Below are positions 11,436 to 22,432 of a stretch of DNA of 64,000 nucleotides, one piece after another. The DNA is from Anaeramoeba ignava (lineage: Eukaryota; Metamonada; Anaeramoebidae): assembly GCA_028826165.1 (NCBI GenBank), contig JAPDFW010000061.1, positions 486,775-550,774 of the forward strand, given 5' to 3'. Every line of letters begins with the position of its first letter. The first letter of the stretch is position 1. A program made the translations under genes and the position numbers. The notes beneath the pieces are model-generated. The model was not told the origin of the DNA. It worked only from the letters and a program-made list of their open reading frames with translations, and did no database searches.

Positions 11436-12452
11436 ATGGAAGATGAAAAACCTAAAAATATTGAACAAGAAAATACAAATTTAAACATAAAACCAATTAA
11501 AATTAATGTAGGAGGGAAAATATTTGAAACATTAACAACAACTTTATCAAAATGGAAAAACTCAAAATTTGAAGAAATTATTACAAATCAAAAACAATTT
11601 CCAATAACAAATGATGGAATAATATTTTTTGATAGAAATCCAAAATATTTTGAAATCATTTTAGATTATTTAAGAACTTCAAAAATTACAATTCCAACAA
11701 AATTTGAAAACAAAAAAGGATTAGAAATTTTAATAGAAGAATCAAAATATTATTCAATTCATTCATTAACACAATTATTAAATGAAAAACTTCAACTTTT
11801 ACAAAGACAAACAATTACTCCAAAAGAATTTAAAAGGTGGAATCAAAATTATGAGATTCACCACTACACACAATACATGCAAGGAGTCAGGAGCGTTGGA
11901 TTTGGACGTGAAAGAATGGAAAGACAAGATTTAACTGGATTTAGTTTCTGGTGGACTGTAATTCAAGATTTTGAATTTATTGATTGTTTATTTGGACCTT
12001 CAACTTATTTTGATACTAATTTTAAAAATTGTAAATTTGATGGTTCAAGATTTGAACAAGTTATTTTTCAAGAACCAAAACTTGAAAATTGTTCATTTGA
12101 AAATGTTGAATTTGTTAATGTTGATTTTCCTAATAATGTTCCTTTTAAAAATCAAAATTTTAAAGGAAGTATTTTCAAATTATGTAAACTTATCAAATCA
12201 AATTTTTCCAAATCAAATTTTGATAATTCAAGTTTTATTGATTGTAAATTTGATAAATGTGATTTTTCAGGATGTGAAATGAATAATATTTGTATTCCTG
12301 AAGAACAATTTAAAACTTGCAATACAAAAGGAGCAAAAGTTAAAAATTTGATTGATATTTCAAAAGATAAAACAAAAATTAAAGAAATTAAAGAATGGAA
12401 TGAAGTTCTATTAGATATTGATAAATGGAAACAACATAAAGATCAAAAATAA
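11436..12452 (+). CDS. BTB(T1)-pentapeptide repeat protein 1
   Basis: 338 residues, no intron. Residues about 22-110 form a K-channel tetramerisation (T1)-type BTB: INVGGKIFET, then FFDRNPKYFEIILDYLR. Residues about 160-300 are pentapeptide-like repeats with F or L every five residues (CKFDGSRFEQ, SNFSKSNFDNSSFIDC), which fold as a right-handed beta helix in known families. A short variable linker (residues 140-160) differs between all copies. Known: KCTD-type BTB proteins, including pentapeptide-bearing KCTD9, often act as Cullin-3 adaptors. Inferred: substrate adaptor or scaffold. It is the first intact member of a three-gene tandem array, with spacers of about 210 bases. Confidence 0.9.
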   Translation: MEDEKPKNIEQENTNLNIKPIKINVGGKIFETLTTTLSKWKNSKFEEIITNQKQFPITNDGIIFFDRNPKYFEIILDYLRTSKITIPTKFENKKGLEILIEESKYYSIHSLTQLLNEKLQLLQRQTITPKEFKRWNQNYEIHHYTQYMQGVRSVGFGRERMERQDLTGFSFWWTVIQDFEFIDCLFGPSTYFDTNFKNCKFDGSRFEQVIFQEPKLENCSFENVEFVNVDFPNNVPFKNQNFKGSIFKLCKLIKSNFSKSNFDNSSFIDCKFDKCDFSGCEMNNICIPEEQFKTCNTKGAKVKNLIDISKDKTKIKEIKEWNEVLLDIDKWKQHKDQK

Positions 12453-12672
12453 TTCAATTTAATTTCATTTTCATCAATTCTTTTTTTATTTTCCAAATTA
12501 ATTTTCCAAAATTTTTTTTTTCATTTCCAAATTCATTTTTTTAATTTCAATTTTCCAAAATTTAATAATAAAAAAAGCAAAAAAAGTAATTAATTAATTA
12601 AATTTTTTAATAAATAAAATATTTACCTATTCAAATTATAAATAAAAAATTTAAAAATAAAAAGAAACAAAA

Positions 12673-13692
12673 ATGGAAGATGAAAAACCTAAAAATATTG
12701 AACAAGAAAATACAAATTTAAACACAAAACCAATCAAAATTAATGTAGGAGGGAAAATATTTGAAACATTAACAACAACTTTATCAAAATGGAAAAATTC
12801 AAAATTTGAAGAAATTATTACAAATCAAAAACAATTTCCAATAATAAATGATGGAATAATATTTTTTGATAGAAATCCAAAATATTTTGAAATCATTTTA
12901 GATTATTTAAGAACTTCAGAAGTTACAATTCCAAAAAAATTAAACAACAAAGAAGGATTAAGCCGTTTAATAAAAGAATCAAAATATTATTCAATTCATT
13001 CATTAACACAATTATTAAATGAAAAAATTCAAGTTTTACAAAGACAATCATTTACAATGAAAGAATTCCAAAGCCAAGCTTATTTGTTTCAAGCAAATAC
13101 ACCAAGAGAACCTTCACATATAAGCCAACCATATATCCCAATTATGGATGCAGGAAGAATAGAAAGACAAGATTTAACTGGATTGAGTTTGACTTTTATC
13201 AGGATTCAAAATTTCGAATTTATTGATTGTTTATTTGGACCTTCAACTTATTTTAATACTAATTTTGAAAATTGTAAATTTGATGGTTCAAGATTTGAAG
13301 GAGTTAATTTCCATAATTCCAAATTCATTGATTGCTCCTTTCAAAATGTTGAATTTGTTAATGTTGAACTTTGGGAATCTTTGTTCAAAACAAAACAAAA
13401 TTTTAAAGGAAGTGTTTTCAAATTATGCACACTTAACAAAACTAATTTTTCCAAATCAATTCTTGATAATTCAAGTTTTATTGATTGCAAAATCATTAAA
13501 TGTAAATTTTCAGGATGTGAAATTAATAATATTTGTATTCCTGAAAAACAATTCAAATCTAATTTCAAAGGAGCAAAAGTTACAAATTTAATTGATATTT
13601 CAAAATATAAAACAAAAATTAAAGAAGTTCAAGAATGGAATGAAGTTCTATTAGATATTGATAAATGGAAACAACATAAAGATCAAAAATAA
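12673..13692 (+). CDS. BTB(T1)-pentapeptide repeat protein 2
   Basis: 339 residues, no intron. Same architecture as its neighbour at 11436: T1-BTB (INVGGKIFET, DRNPKYFEIILDYLR), variable linker (residues 137-160, here rich in P, S and Y), pentapeptide repeats and the common C-terminus ending KQHKDQK. It differs from its neighbours in the second half of the repeat (FHNSKFIDCSFQ), consistent with diversification of the helix face. The first ATG of a conserved MEDEKPKNIEQEN start was used; all sister genes begin identically. Confidence 0.9.
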   Translation: MEDEKPKNIEQENTNLNTKPIKINVGGKIFETLTTTLSKWKNSKFEEIITNQKQFPIINDGIIFFDRNPKYFEIILDYLRTSEVTIPKKLNNKEGLSRLIKESKYYSIHSLTQLLNEKIQVLQRQSFTMKEFQSQAYLFQANTPREPSHISQPYIPIMDAGRIERQDLTGLSLTFIRIQNFEFIDCLFGPSTYFNTNFENCKFDGSRFEGVNFHNSKFIDCSFQNVEFVNVELWESLFKTKQNFKGSVFKLCTLNKTNFSKSILDNSSFIDCKIIKCKFSGCEINNICIPEKQFKSNFKGAKVTNLIDISKYKTKIKEVQEWNEVLLDIDKWKQHKDQK

Positions 13693-13904
13693 TTCAATTT
13701 AATTTCATTTCCAAATTCTTTTTTTATTTTCCAAATTAATTTTCCAAAATTTTTTTTTTCATTTCCAAATTCATTTTTTAATTTCAATTTTCCAAAATTT
13801 AATAATAAAAAAAGCAAAAAAAGTAATTTAATTAATTAAATTTTTTAATAAATAAAATATTTACCTATTCAAATTTTAATTTAAAAAAAAAAAAAGAAAC
13901 AAAA

Positions 13905-14945
13905 ATGGAAGATGAAAAACCTAAAAATATTGAACAAGAAAATTCAAATTTAAACATAAAACCAATTAGAATTAATGTAGGAGGGAAAATATTTGAAACA
14001 TTAACAACAACTTTATTAAAATGGAAAAATTCAAAATTTGAAGAAATTATTAAAAATCAAAAACAATTTCCAATAATAAATGATGGAATAATATTTTTTG
14101 ATAGAAATCCAAAATATTTTGAAATCATTTTAGATTATTTAAGAACTTCAAAAATTACAATTCCAACAAAATTTGAAAACAAAAAAGGATTAGAGATTTT
14201 GATAAAAGAATCAAAATATTATTCAATTCATTCATTAACACAATTATTAAATGAAAAACTTGAACTTTTTAAAAGACAATCATTTACTCCAAAAGAATTC
14301 AGAAAATGTATTAAAAAAACTTACACAAATAGCGCCATTCCTTTATATCTTTCATTTACGAATAAAACTAATCCTTCTTTTGAATGTGGAAGAATAGAAA
14401 GACATGATTTATCTGGATTGAGTTTAAATAGAGTAGTATTTACTAATTTTGAATTTATTGATTGTTTATTTGGACCTTCAACTTATATTAATACTAATTT
14501 TACAAATTGTAAATTTGATGGTTCAAGATTTGAACAAGTTACTTTTATAGAACCAAAACTGAGTGATCCAAAATTCGAAAATTGTTCATTTGAAAATGTT
14601 GAATTTGTTAATATTCTTTTTCCTAATAATTTTTTCTTTTCAATGCAAAATTTTAAAGGAAGTATTTTCAAATTATGCACATTTAACAAAACTAATTTTT
14701 TCAAATCAAATTTTGATAATTCGAGTTTTATTGATTGTAAAATGACTTTATGTAATTTTTCAGGATGTGAAATGAATAATATTTGTATTCCTGAAGAACA
14801 ATTCAAATCTTGCAATACAAAAGGAACAAAAGTTAAAAATTTGATTGATATTTCAAAATATAAAACAAAAATTAAAGAAGTTCAAGAATGGAATGAAGTT
14901 CTATCAGATATTGATAAATGGAAACAATATAAAGATCAAAAATAA
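13905..14945 (+). CDS. BTB(T1)-pentapeptide repeat protein 3
   Basis: 346 residues, no intron, with the same two-domain layout as the genes at 11436 and 12673. The linker (IKKTYTNSAIPLYLS, residues 141-155) is unlike those of the other copies, while the BTB half is about 95 percent alike by eye. That pattern (constant BTB, varied linker and helix) suits a family in which one partner is constant and the other varies; this is inference. The gene is followed by 210 bases of T-rich spacer and then the convergent hydG. Confidence 0.9.
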   Translation: MEDEKPKNIEQENSNLNIKPIRINVGGKIFETLTTTLLKWKNSKFEEIIKNQKQFPIINDGIIFFDRNPKYFEIILDYLRTSKITIPTKFENKKGLEILIKESKYYSIHSLTQLLNEKLELFKRQSFTPKEFRKCIKKTYTNSAIPLYLSFTNKTNPSFECGRIERHDLSGLSLNRVVFTNFEFIDCLFGPSTYINTNFTNCKFDGSRFEQVTFIEPKLSDPKFENCSFENVEFVNILFPNNFFFSMQNFKGSIFKLCTFNKTNFFKSNFDNSSFIDCKMTLCNFSGCEMNNICIPEEQFKSCNTKGTKVKNLIDISKYKTKIKEVQEWNEVLSDIDKWKQYKDQK

Positions 14946-15157
14946 TTCAATTTAATTTCATTTTCATCAATTCTTTTTAAAAAAAAAGCAAATATTTTTT
15001 TTGTTTTTTTTTTATTTACTTTTAAAAAAAAGAATCCAAATTTATTCAAGAAAAAAAAATTTTTTTTCTTCTTCTTTTTCTTTTTCTTCTTCTTTTTTTA
15101 AAAAAAGGATAATTTGTTTTGTTTTCTTTTTTTTTGAGGAGCAAAAGAAAAATTGAA
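14946..15157. other. Short convergent intergenic spacer
   Basis: T-rich and A-rich homopolymer runs between the 3' ends of the BTB-pentapeptide gene (plus) and hydG (minus). No gene is seen here. Confidence 0.7.
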
Positions 15158-18100
15158 TTAAAGATATAAATCGCGTTGACCTTTTTTGATTTTCTCGATA
15201 TTTTTCCTAGTCAATTCCCTTGTTGAAGGATTAGGGATATTTGGCAATTCTTTAGAAATAGTTTCCCAACCGATTTTAGCGGTTTCTTTTGGGGCGTAAT
15301 CAATCAAGTATTCAGCAGTAGTAGTTAAAGCATTTGGAAGACACATATTAGCGATATCACCTTTTTTGGCAATTTTCATAAAGTTTTCGCCAGTTCTTCC
15401 TAGTCTGTAGCATCCAGTACAAAAAGATGGAACAAATCCATCTTTGAGTAAGTCTTGAATTACTTGGTCAGTGTTTCTTTGATCCGAAATTGAAAATTGT
15501 CCTTTGCTTTCGCTGTTTTGTTTCTCCTTTGAATATGACCCAACGCTTGTTATGCTTCCTGCTGATATCTGGCTTACCCCAAGTTTCATTACTTCTTTTC
15601 GCATCTCTGTTGTTTCTCGTGTTGATAATATCATCCCTGTGTAAGGTACAGAACATCGAAGTATCGCAACTATTTTTTTAAATGTTATGTCGTCAATTGC
15701 ATAAGGTGGATTGTATGCTAATGGTGTGTTTTTGGCTGGTCGGATTCTTGGAACACCTTTTTAATTTTTAATTTAAATTAATTTTTAATTTTTAATTTTA
15801 AATTAATTTTTAAATTCATTTTTAAATTCATTTTTAAATTAATTTTTAAATTTATTTGTAAATTCTAAATTAATTTTTAAATTCATTTCTAAATTTATTT
15901 TTAAATTCATTTTTAAATTCATTTTTAAATTCATTTTTAAATTCATTTTTAAATTCATTTTTAAATTCATTTTTAAATTCATTTCTAAATTAATTTTTAA
16001 ATTCATTTTTAAATTCATTTTTAAATTCATTTTTAAATTCATTTTTAAATTCATTTTTAAATTCATTTTTAATTTCATTTTTAAATTCATTTTTAATTTT
16101 TAAATTCATTCTTAAATTCATTTTTAATTTCATTTTTAAATTCATTTTTAAATTCATTTTTAAATCCATTTTTAAATTCTAAATTAATTTTTAAATTAAT
16201 TTTTAATTTCATTTTTAAATCCATTTTTAAATTCATTTTTAAATTAATTTCTAAATTCATTTCTAAATTCATTTCTAAATTCATTTTTAAATTCATTTTT
16301 AAATTAATTTTTAAATTTATTTGTAAATTCTAAATTCATTTTTAAATTAAATTCTAAATTAATTTTTAAATTCATTTTTAATTTCATTTTTAAATTCATT
16401 TTTAATTTTTAAATTCATTTCTAAATTCATTTTTAAATTAATTTTTAAATTAATTTTTAAATCCATTTTTAAATTCATTTTTAAATTCATTTTTAAATTC
16501 ATTTTTAAATTCATTTCTAAATTCATTTTTAAATTCATTTTTAAATTCATTTCTAAATTCATTTTTAAATTCATTTTTAAATTCATTCTTAAATTCATTT
16601 TTAAATTCATTTTTAAATTCTAAATTGTTAAATTGTAAATCTATCTTTAAATAAGATTTTTACTAATTGTATGTGGTCCTGCATGATATGCTTTATCTAA
16701 ATGTTGCGCATGTTGTAATAAACTAAGAACTTCAAATCTATAATCAAAAAGACCATAAAGAGCACCAATACCTAAATAAATTAAATAAATCAATGAAATC
16801 AATTAAATCAAATAAATCAATCAAATTAAATCAAATAATAAAATAAATACCAATATCATCCATTCCTCCAATTTGTGCTCTATCCATAGTAAGTAATCGA
16901 TATTCATAATCAGATTTTGCTCCATTTGGATGCATTTTATTGAAAGAATCTCTGTGATAAGTTTCTTGAAAAAGTGTATAAGTTCCAACACAATTAGTTG
17001 CTTTTAATCTTTTGAAATCAGAAACACTTAAAGCTGGAATTTCAACATTTATTCTTCTTATTTCACCATGAGGAGGTGATTTAACAGCATATGCAGTTTT
17101 AAGAGCATCAAGAAATTCATCAAAAGGATAAATAGGATGTTCTCCAGTTAACATAAGTATTCTTTTGTGTCCTTGATTTTCAAGTGCAATAACTTCATTA
17201 ATAAGTTCTTGTTTTGTTAATTTTGATCTTGGAATATCAGTATTTGAACCACGATATCCACAATAAAGACATCCTCCAGTACAATAATTTGATACATATA
17301 AAGGTGCAAATAAAACAATTCGATTTCCATATATTCTTTGTTTAATAAATAATGCTGTATTGAAAAGTTCATCTAATAAATCTTTGTTTTTTGTATCCAT
17401 ATTTAAAAGTGTTGCTGTTTCTTCTAATGTTAATCCTTGTACAAATTCATCTTTTAAATCTTCTTTTATATTCTTTAATAATGCATGATCTTTCGCTTTT
17501 TCAAGTATTTCTTTTATTGCATATTTATCTTTTGCTTTTTTTTTCGTTTTTTCAAGTGCTTCAAATATTTTATCTTCTTGAATAATATCTCTAACATCAG
17601 GAAGTTTATAATTTGTATCTCTTTCAGGAGACCAAGAAGTTCCTTTCATTTTCAATTTTTGATTTTGATTTTAATTTTGATTTTAATTTTAATTTTAATT
17701 TTAATTTTAATTTTGATTTTGATTTTAATTTTAATTTTGATTTTGATTTTGATTTTAATTTTGATTTTAATTTTAATTTTGATTTTAATTTTGATTTTGA
17801 TTTTTAATTTTGATTTTGATTTTAATTTTGATTTTGATTTTAATTTTGATTTTGATTTTGATTTTGATTTTAATTTTAATTTTAATTTTAATTTTAATTT
17901 TAATTTTGATTTTGATTTTGATTTTGATTTTGATTTTAATTTTAATTTTAATTTTAATTTTAATTTTGATTTTGATTTTGATTTTGATTTTAATTTTAAT
18001 TTTAATTTTAATTTTAATTTTAATTTTGATTTTGATTTTTGATTTTGAATTTGATTTTGATTTTAATTTTAATTTTAATTTTGATTTTAATTTTAATTTT

Positions 18101-18411
18101 AATTTTGATTTTAATTTTAAATTTTAATTTTATTTTTATTTTAATTTTATAAATGAATTTTGATTTTAATTTTAATTTTGATTTTGATTTTGATTTAAAT
18201 TTTGATTTTAATTTTAATTTTAATTTTAATTTTGATTTTAATTTAAATTTTAATTTTAATTTTGATTTTAATTTTAATTTTAATTTTGATTTTAATTTTG
18301 ATTTTAATTTTTACCTTTGTAATGTAATCTAGATGAAAATTTTGAAACTAATTTTTGTGTTAAAAATGATCTTTTTGGTTTTTGAATTGATTTTAATAAA
18401 ATTAAACTCAT
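15158..18411 (-). CDS. hydG: [FeFe]-hydrogenase maturase HydG (radical SAM tyrosine lyase)
   Basis: Four exons, 18411-18315, 17642-16851, 16771-16664 and 15756-15158, join in frame to 531 residues. Exon 1 encodes 32 residues rich in K, R, S and L with no acidic residue, ending RLHYK: a likely organelle presequence. Exon 2 has the radical-SAM CX3CX2C (CTGGCLYC) and LTGEHP. Exon 4 has the HydG-specific C-terminal CX2CX22C (FCTGCYRLGRTG...MCLPNA). Junctions restore DDIGIGALYG and TISVPRIRPA, both typical of HydG. Known: HydG cleaves tyrosine to give the CO and CN ligands of the hydrogenase H-cluster, working with HydE and HydF, in hydrogenosomes or chloroplasts of eukaryotes. The in-frame ATG at 17655 (MKMKGTS) is not the start: its first three codons are intron. 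Neighbours are unrelated, so there is no operon. Confidence 0.93.
15765..16640. repeat. 12-bp satellite in last hydG intron
   Basis: About 70 copies of AAATTCATTTTT with variants, between hydG exon 3 (ending 16664) and exon 4 (starting 15756). A short stub of the same unit marks the left end of the truncated hydG copy at 25316. Confidence 0.92.
17650..18312. repeat. Hexamer satellite in first hydG intron
   Basis: ATTTTG and ATTTTA hexamers in mixed order, about 100 units, separating the presequence exon from the catalytic exon. A similar, shorter tract follows the truncated copy at 26340-26505. Confidence 0.92.
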
Positions 18412-19352
18412 TTTTTTAAATGTTTTTAATTTTTGAAATTAAATTGAATTTTTGATTTGTAATGTAAACTAAAATTTGTTTGTTTTTAAAAAAAATAAAA
18501 ATAAAAACAAAAACAAAAACAAGATGAAAGGAAAAAAATGAAGAAAATGAAAAAAGAAAAAAAATTTTTTTAAAAAAAAAAAACCAACAAAGCAAAAAAA
18601 AAAAACCAACTGGAATTTAATTAATTTTTTTAAAAGAAAATTTAATTGATTAGAATTTAAATTTAATTTAGATTATTTTCATTTTAATTTTTTTTTGAAT
18701 TATTTTTTGTAATTTGGATACATTTGGGGGATTCAAAACAAAAACAATCTTTAAAAGAAATTGATCTTAAATTTTTTTGTGTTGATTTTCTTTTTCCTTT
18801 TATTTTTTCTATTGATCAATTAATTTGATCCAAAAGAAAATAATTGAAAATAAATGAAAAATAATTGAAAAATAATTGAAAAATAAATGAAAATAAAAAA
18901 CACCCCTTTTTAAATAAATAAATAAAAAAATAAATAAAAAAGGGGTTTTGATCAATTTAAAATAAAAAAATTTTAGATCTTATTTTAATTTTTAATTTTT
19001 TTTGGAAAAGAAATTTAATTCTATTTCTTATCCCAATTTCCATTCCTTTTTTAACAGAAAATTTTGAATTTGATTTTAATTTTGATTTTAATTTTGATTT
19101 TAATTTTAATTTTGATTTTGATTTTGATTTTGATTTTTATTTTAATTTTAATTTTAATTTTAATTTTAATTTTAATTTCAATTTTTGATTTTGATTTTAA
19201 TTTTAATTTTGATTTTAATTTTATTTTTAATTTTGATTTTGATTTTTATTTTAATTTTGATTTTGATTTTGATTTTGATTAAAAGAAAGATTAAAAGAAA
19301 GATTAAAAGAAAGATTAAAATTAAAGAAATTAAAATTTGGAATTTGATTCTT
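18412..19352. other. Intergenic region between hydG start and actin 1 end
   Basis: Unique AT-rich DNA at 18412-19060, then an ATTTTG/ATTTTA hexamer tract at 19064-19282 and AAAGATTA repeats at 19280-19325. The region upstream of hydG holds a perfect inverted repeat, CCCCTTTTT at 18903-18911 and AAAAAGGGG at 18937-18945, with a 25-base AT loop. No convincing gene is seen. Confidence 0.6.
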
Positions 19353-20480
19353 TCAAAAACATTTTTTGTGAACTATTGAAGGTCCAGATTCTTTATATTC
19401 TTCTTTTGAAATCCACATATTTTGGAAAGTAGAAAGAGAAGCTAAAATAGATCCTCCAATCCAAGTTAAATATTTTCTTTCAGGAGGTGCAATTACTTTA
19501 ACTTCCATATTAAGAGGAGCTAATTGATTAATTTCTTTTTGAAATCTATCAGAAATTCCTGGAAACATTGTTGAACCTCCTGATAAAATAATATTTCCAT
19601 AAAGATCTTTTCTACAAAAAACATCATAGTTCATAATTGAATTATAAGTTAGCTCATGAATTCCTGGTTGTGACATTTCAATAAAAAAAGGTTGAAATAA
19701 AACTTCTGGACATCTAAATCTTTCATTTCCGATTGTAATAATTTCTCCATCAGGTAATTCATAATTCTTTTCAATAGAATTAGATTCAGCAGCATTATCC
19801 ATTTCTTGATCAAAATCTAAAGCAACATAACAAAGTTTTTCTTTGATATCCTTAACAATTTCTCTTTCAGCAACTGTGGAAAATGAATATCCTCTTTCAG
19901 TCAAGATTTTCATTAAGTAATCAGTTAAACCTCTTCCTCCTAAATCCAGTCTTTTTATTGCATGAGGTGAAGCATATCCTTCATAAATTGGAACAGTATG
20001 AGAAACACCATCTCCAATTTCAACAACAATTCCTGTTGTTTTTCCTGAAGTATAAAGTGATAAAACTGATGAAATAGCAATATACATTGCTGGAGTATTA
20101 AATGTTTCAAACATAATTTCTGTCATTTTCTCTTTGTTTGCTTTTGGATTGAATGGAACTTCAGTTAATAAGACTGGATGTTCTTCAGGAGCAACTTTTA
20201 ATTCATTATAAAAAATATGATTCCAAATTTTTTCCATATCATCCCAATTTGTTACTATTCCATATTCTATTGGATATTTCAATGTTAATATCCCTCTTTT
20301 GGATTGTGCTTCATCTCCAACATATGAATCTTTTTGTCCCATTCCAACCATAACTCCTAAATGTCTTGGTCTTCCTACTATTGATGGAAAAACTGCTTTT
20401 GGTGCATCATCTCCTGCATATCCTGCTTTCATTATTCCTGAACCATTATCAATAACTATTGCTGCAGTATCATCACCCAT
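19353..20480 (-). CDS. Actin 1 (intact, divergent)
   Basis: 375 residues, the canonical actin length, no intron. Seen: phosphate-binding [61 protein letters not shown] and the standard C-terminal end HKKCF. Known: actin polymerises to filaments and drives amoeboid movement. Oddities: [12 protein letters not shown] replaces the near-universal [12 protein letters not shown], and [10 protein letters not shown] carries an altered DNase-loop entrance, so this may be a specialised actin rather than the main one. First of four tandem copies; the only one with a full, uninterrupted frame and normal C-terminus. Confidence 0.95.
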   Translation of the reverse strand: MGDDTAAIVIDNGSGIMKAGYAGDDAPKAVFPSIVGRPRHLGVMVGMGQKDSYVGDEAQSKRGILTLKYPIEYGIVTNWDDMEKIWNHIFYNELKVAPEEHPVLLTEVPFNPKANKEKMTEIMFETFNTPAMYIAISSVLSLYTSGKTTGIVVEIGDGVSHTVPIYEGYASPHAIKRLDLGGRGLTDYLMKILTERGYSFSTVAEREIVKDIKEKLCYVALDFDQEMDNAAESNSIEKNYELPDGEIITIGNERFRCPEVLFQPFFIEMSQPGIHELTYNSIMNYDVFCRKDLYGNIILSGGSTMFPGISDRFQKEINQLAPLNMEVKVIAPPERKYLTWIGGSILASLSTFQNMWISKEEYKESGPSIVHKKCF

Positions 20481-20816
20481 TTTTATTTTTTTAATAATAA
20501 AAAAAGAGGAAAATTGTTATTCTTTTTTATTTTTAAATTTATATTTTTTTGGAAAATAAAAAAATGAAAAAAAGGAAAAAAAGGAAAAAAAAGCAAAAAA
20601 AAAATAATTAAAAAGTGGAATTTTATTATTTTTTGTTTTTTGATTTAAATAATAAATAAAATAAATTAATCTAAAAAAAATAAAGTGGAATAAAAATCTA
20701 AAATTCTTTTTCTTTTTTTTTATTGAATCAAAATTCAAATTGAAAAAATAAATTTTTAAATTAAAAATAATTGAGAAAATAATTGATTTAAATAATTTTA
20801 AATCTTTTTTTTTTGA
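20481..20816. promoter_or_regulatory. Actin upstream block with two ATTCCACTTT motifs
   Basis: On the coding (minus) strand the motif AAAATTCCACTTTTTAATTA lies about 125-140 bases before the actin 1 ATG, and a second TTTATTCCACTTTATTTT about 75 bases further up. Both recur at matching distances before actins 2, 3 and 4 (near 22155, 22225, 23675, 23748, 25227, 25297). Partly explained by tandem duplication; similar GTGGAA/TTCCAC motifs also occur ahead of unrelated genes. A promoter role is inference. Confidence 0.4.
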
Positions 20817-22022
20817 TTAAATGAAAGAAAGATTAAAAGAAAGAAAGATTAAAATTAAAGAAATTAAAATTTGGAATTTGATTCTTTCAAAAACATTTTT
20901 GTGAACTATTGAAGGTCCAGATTCTTCATATTCTTCTTTTGAAATCCACATATTTTGGAAAGTAGAAAGAGAAGCTAAAATAGATCCTCCAATCCAAGTT
21001 GAATATTTTCTTTCAGGAGGTGCAATAATTTTAACTTTCATATTAGGAGGAGCTAATTGATTAATTTCTTTTTGAAATCTATCAGAAATTCCTGGAAACA
21101 TTGTTGAACCTCCTGATAAAACAATATTTCCATAAAGATCTTTTCTTATATCATCATCACATTTCATAATTGAATTATAAGTCAGTTCATGAATTCCTGG
21201 TTTATCAATTCCAATAAAAGAAGGATTGAATAAAAGTTCTGGATATCTAAATCTTTCATTTCCGATTGTAATAACTTGACCATCAGGTAATTCATAATTC
21301 TTTTCAATAGAATTAGATTTAGCAGCAATATCCATTTCTTGATCAAAATCTAAAGCAACATAACAAAGTTTTTCTTTGATATCGGAATAAATTCTCATTT
21401 TAGAGAATTGTGAAATTGTTTTAATCGAGTAATTTCCGAAAACTCTTTCTTGATTAAAATATTCAGTTAAATCTCTTCCTCCTAAATCAATTCTTTGTAT
21501 TGAAGAAACAAAACCAAAATCTTCATAGATGGAAAAAATATGAGTAACACCATCTCCAATTTCAACAACAGTTCCTGTTGTTCTTCCTAAAGCATAAAGT
21601 GATAAAGTTGGTGAAATAGCAACATACATTGCTGGTGTATTAAATGTTTCAAACATAATTTGTGTCATTTTCTCTCTGTTTGTTTTTGGATTCAATGGAA
21701 CTTCAGTTAATAAGACTGGATGTTCTTCAGGAGCAACTCTTAATTCATTATAAAAAGTATGATTCCAAATTTTTTCCATATCATCCCAATTTGTTACTAT
21801 TCCATATTCTATTGGATATTCCAATGTTAATATCCTTTTGGATTGAGCTTCATCTCCAACATATGAATCTTTTTGTCCCATTCCTAGATGTACTAAATTT
21901 CTTGGTCTTCCTACTATTGATGGGAAAACTGTTCTTGGTGCATCATTTCCTGCAAATCCTGCTTTAATCATTGATGAACCATTATCAATAACTATTGCTG
22001 CAATATCATCATCATCACCCAT
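20817..22022 (-). CDS. Actin 2 (altered C-terminus)
   Basis: The open frame is 401 residues. Actin homology runs from [17 protein letters not shown] to GPSIVHK. Then one A is missing relative to actin 1 (CACAAAAATG instead of CACAAAAAATG), so the usual end KCF is lost and the frame runs on through 28 extra residues to 20817; the homologous stop would be at 20887-20889. Also NGSSMIKAG replaces NGSGMIKAG in the phosphate loop, and residues 190-215 ([17 protein letters not shown]) are rearranged against other actins. It may be a pseudogene, a divergent actin-like protein, or actin with a homopolymer sequencing error. Confidence 0.8.
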   Translation of the reverse strand: MGDDDDIAAIVIDNGSSMIKAGFAGNDAPRTVFPSIVGRPRNLVHLGMGQKDSYVGDEAQSKRILTLEYPIEYGIVTNWDDMEKIWNHTFYNELRVAPEEHPVLLTEVPLNPKTNREKMTQIMFETFNTPAMYVAISPTLSLYALGRTTGTVVEIGDGVTHIFSIYEDFGFVSSIQRIDLGGRDLTEYFNQERVFGNYSIKTISQFSKMRIYSDIKEKLCYVALDFDQEMDIAAKSNSIEKNYELPDGQVITIGNERFRYPELLFNPSFIGIDKPGIHELTYNSIMKCDDDIRKDLYGNIVLSGGSTMFPGISDRFQKEINQLAPPNMKVKIIAPPERKYSTWIGGSILASLSTFQNMWISKEEYEESGPSIVHKNVFERIKFQILISLILIFLSFNLSFI

Positions 22023-22432
22023 TTTTATTTTTTTAATAATAAAAAAAAAGGAAAATTGTTATTCTTTTTTATTTTTAAATTTATATTTTTTGGAAAATAA
22101 AAAAATGAAAAAAATGGAAAAAAAGGAAAAAAAGGAAAAAAAAAAAATTAATTAAAAAGTGGAATTTTATTATTTTTTGTTTTTTGATTTAAATAATAAA
22201 TAAAATAAATTAATCTAAAAAAAATAAAGTGGAATAAAAATCAAAATTCTTTTTCTTTTTTTTTATTGAATAAAAATTCAAATTGAAAAAATAAATTTTT
22301 AAATTAAAAATAATTGAGAAAATAATTGAGAAAATAATTGAGAAAATAATTGATTTAATTGATTTTAAATCTTTTTTTTTTGATTAAAAGAAAGATTAAA
22401 TTAAAGAAATTAAAATTTGGAATTTGATTCTT

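Noticed and set aside
15839-16610. Minus-strand ORFs of NLKMNLKMNL repeats as small proteins
   Set aside because: They are the 12-bp satellite inside the last hydG intron, with no non-repetitive coding sequence at either end.
15158-17655. HydG as bacterial contamination or recent bacterial insertion
   Set aside because: The gene has three GT...AG introns, a presequence exon and host-like composition, so it is a native nuclear gene, whatever its ancient origin.
17642-17655. MKMKGTS at 17655 as the HydG start
   Set aside because: The codons before GTSWSPERD are the intron end (ATGAAAG acceptor). The true start is the exon at 18411.
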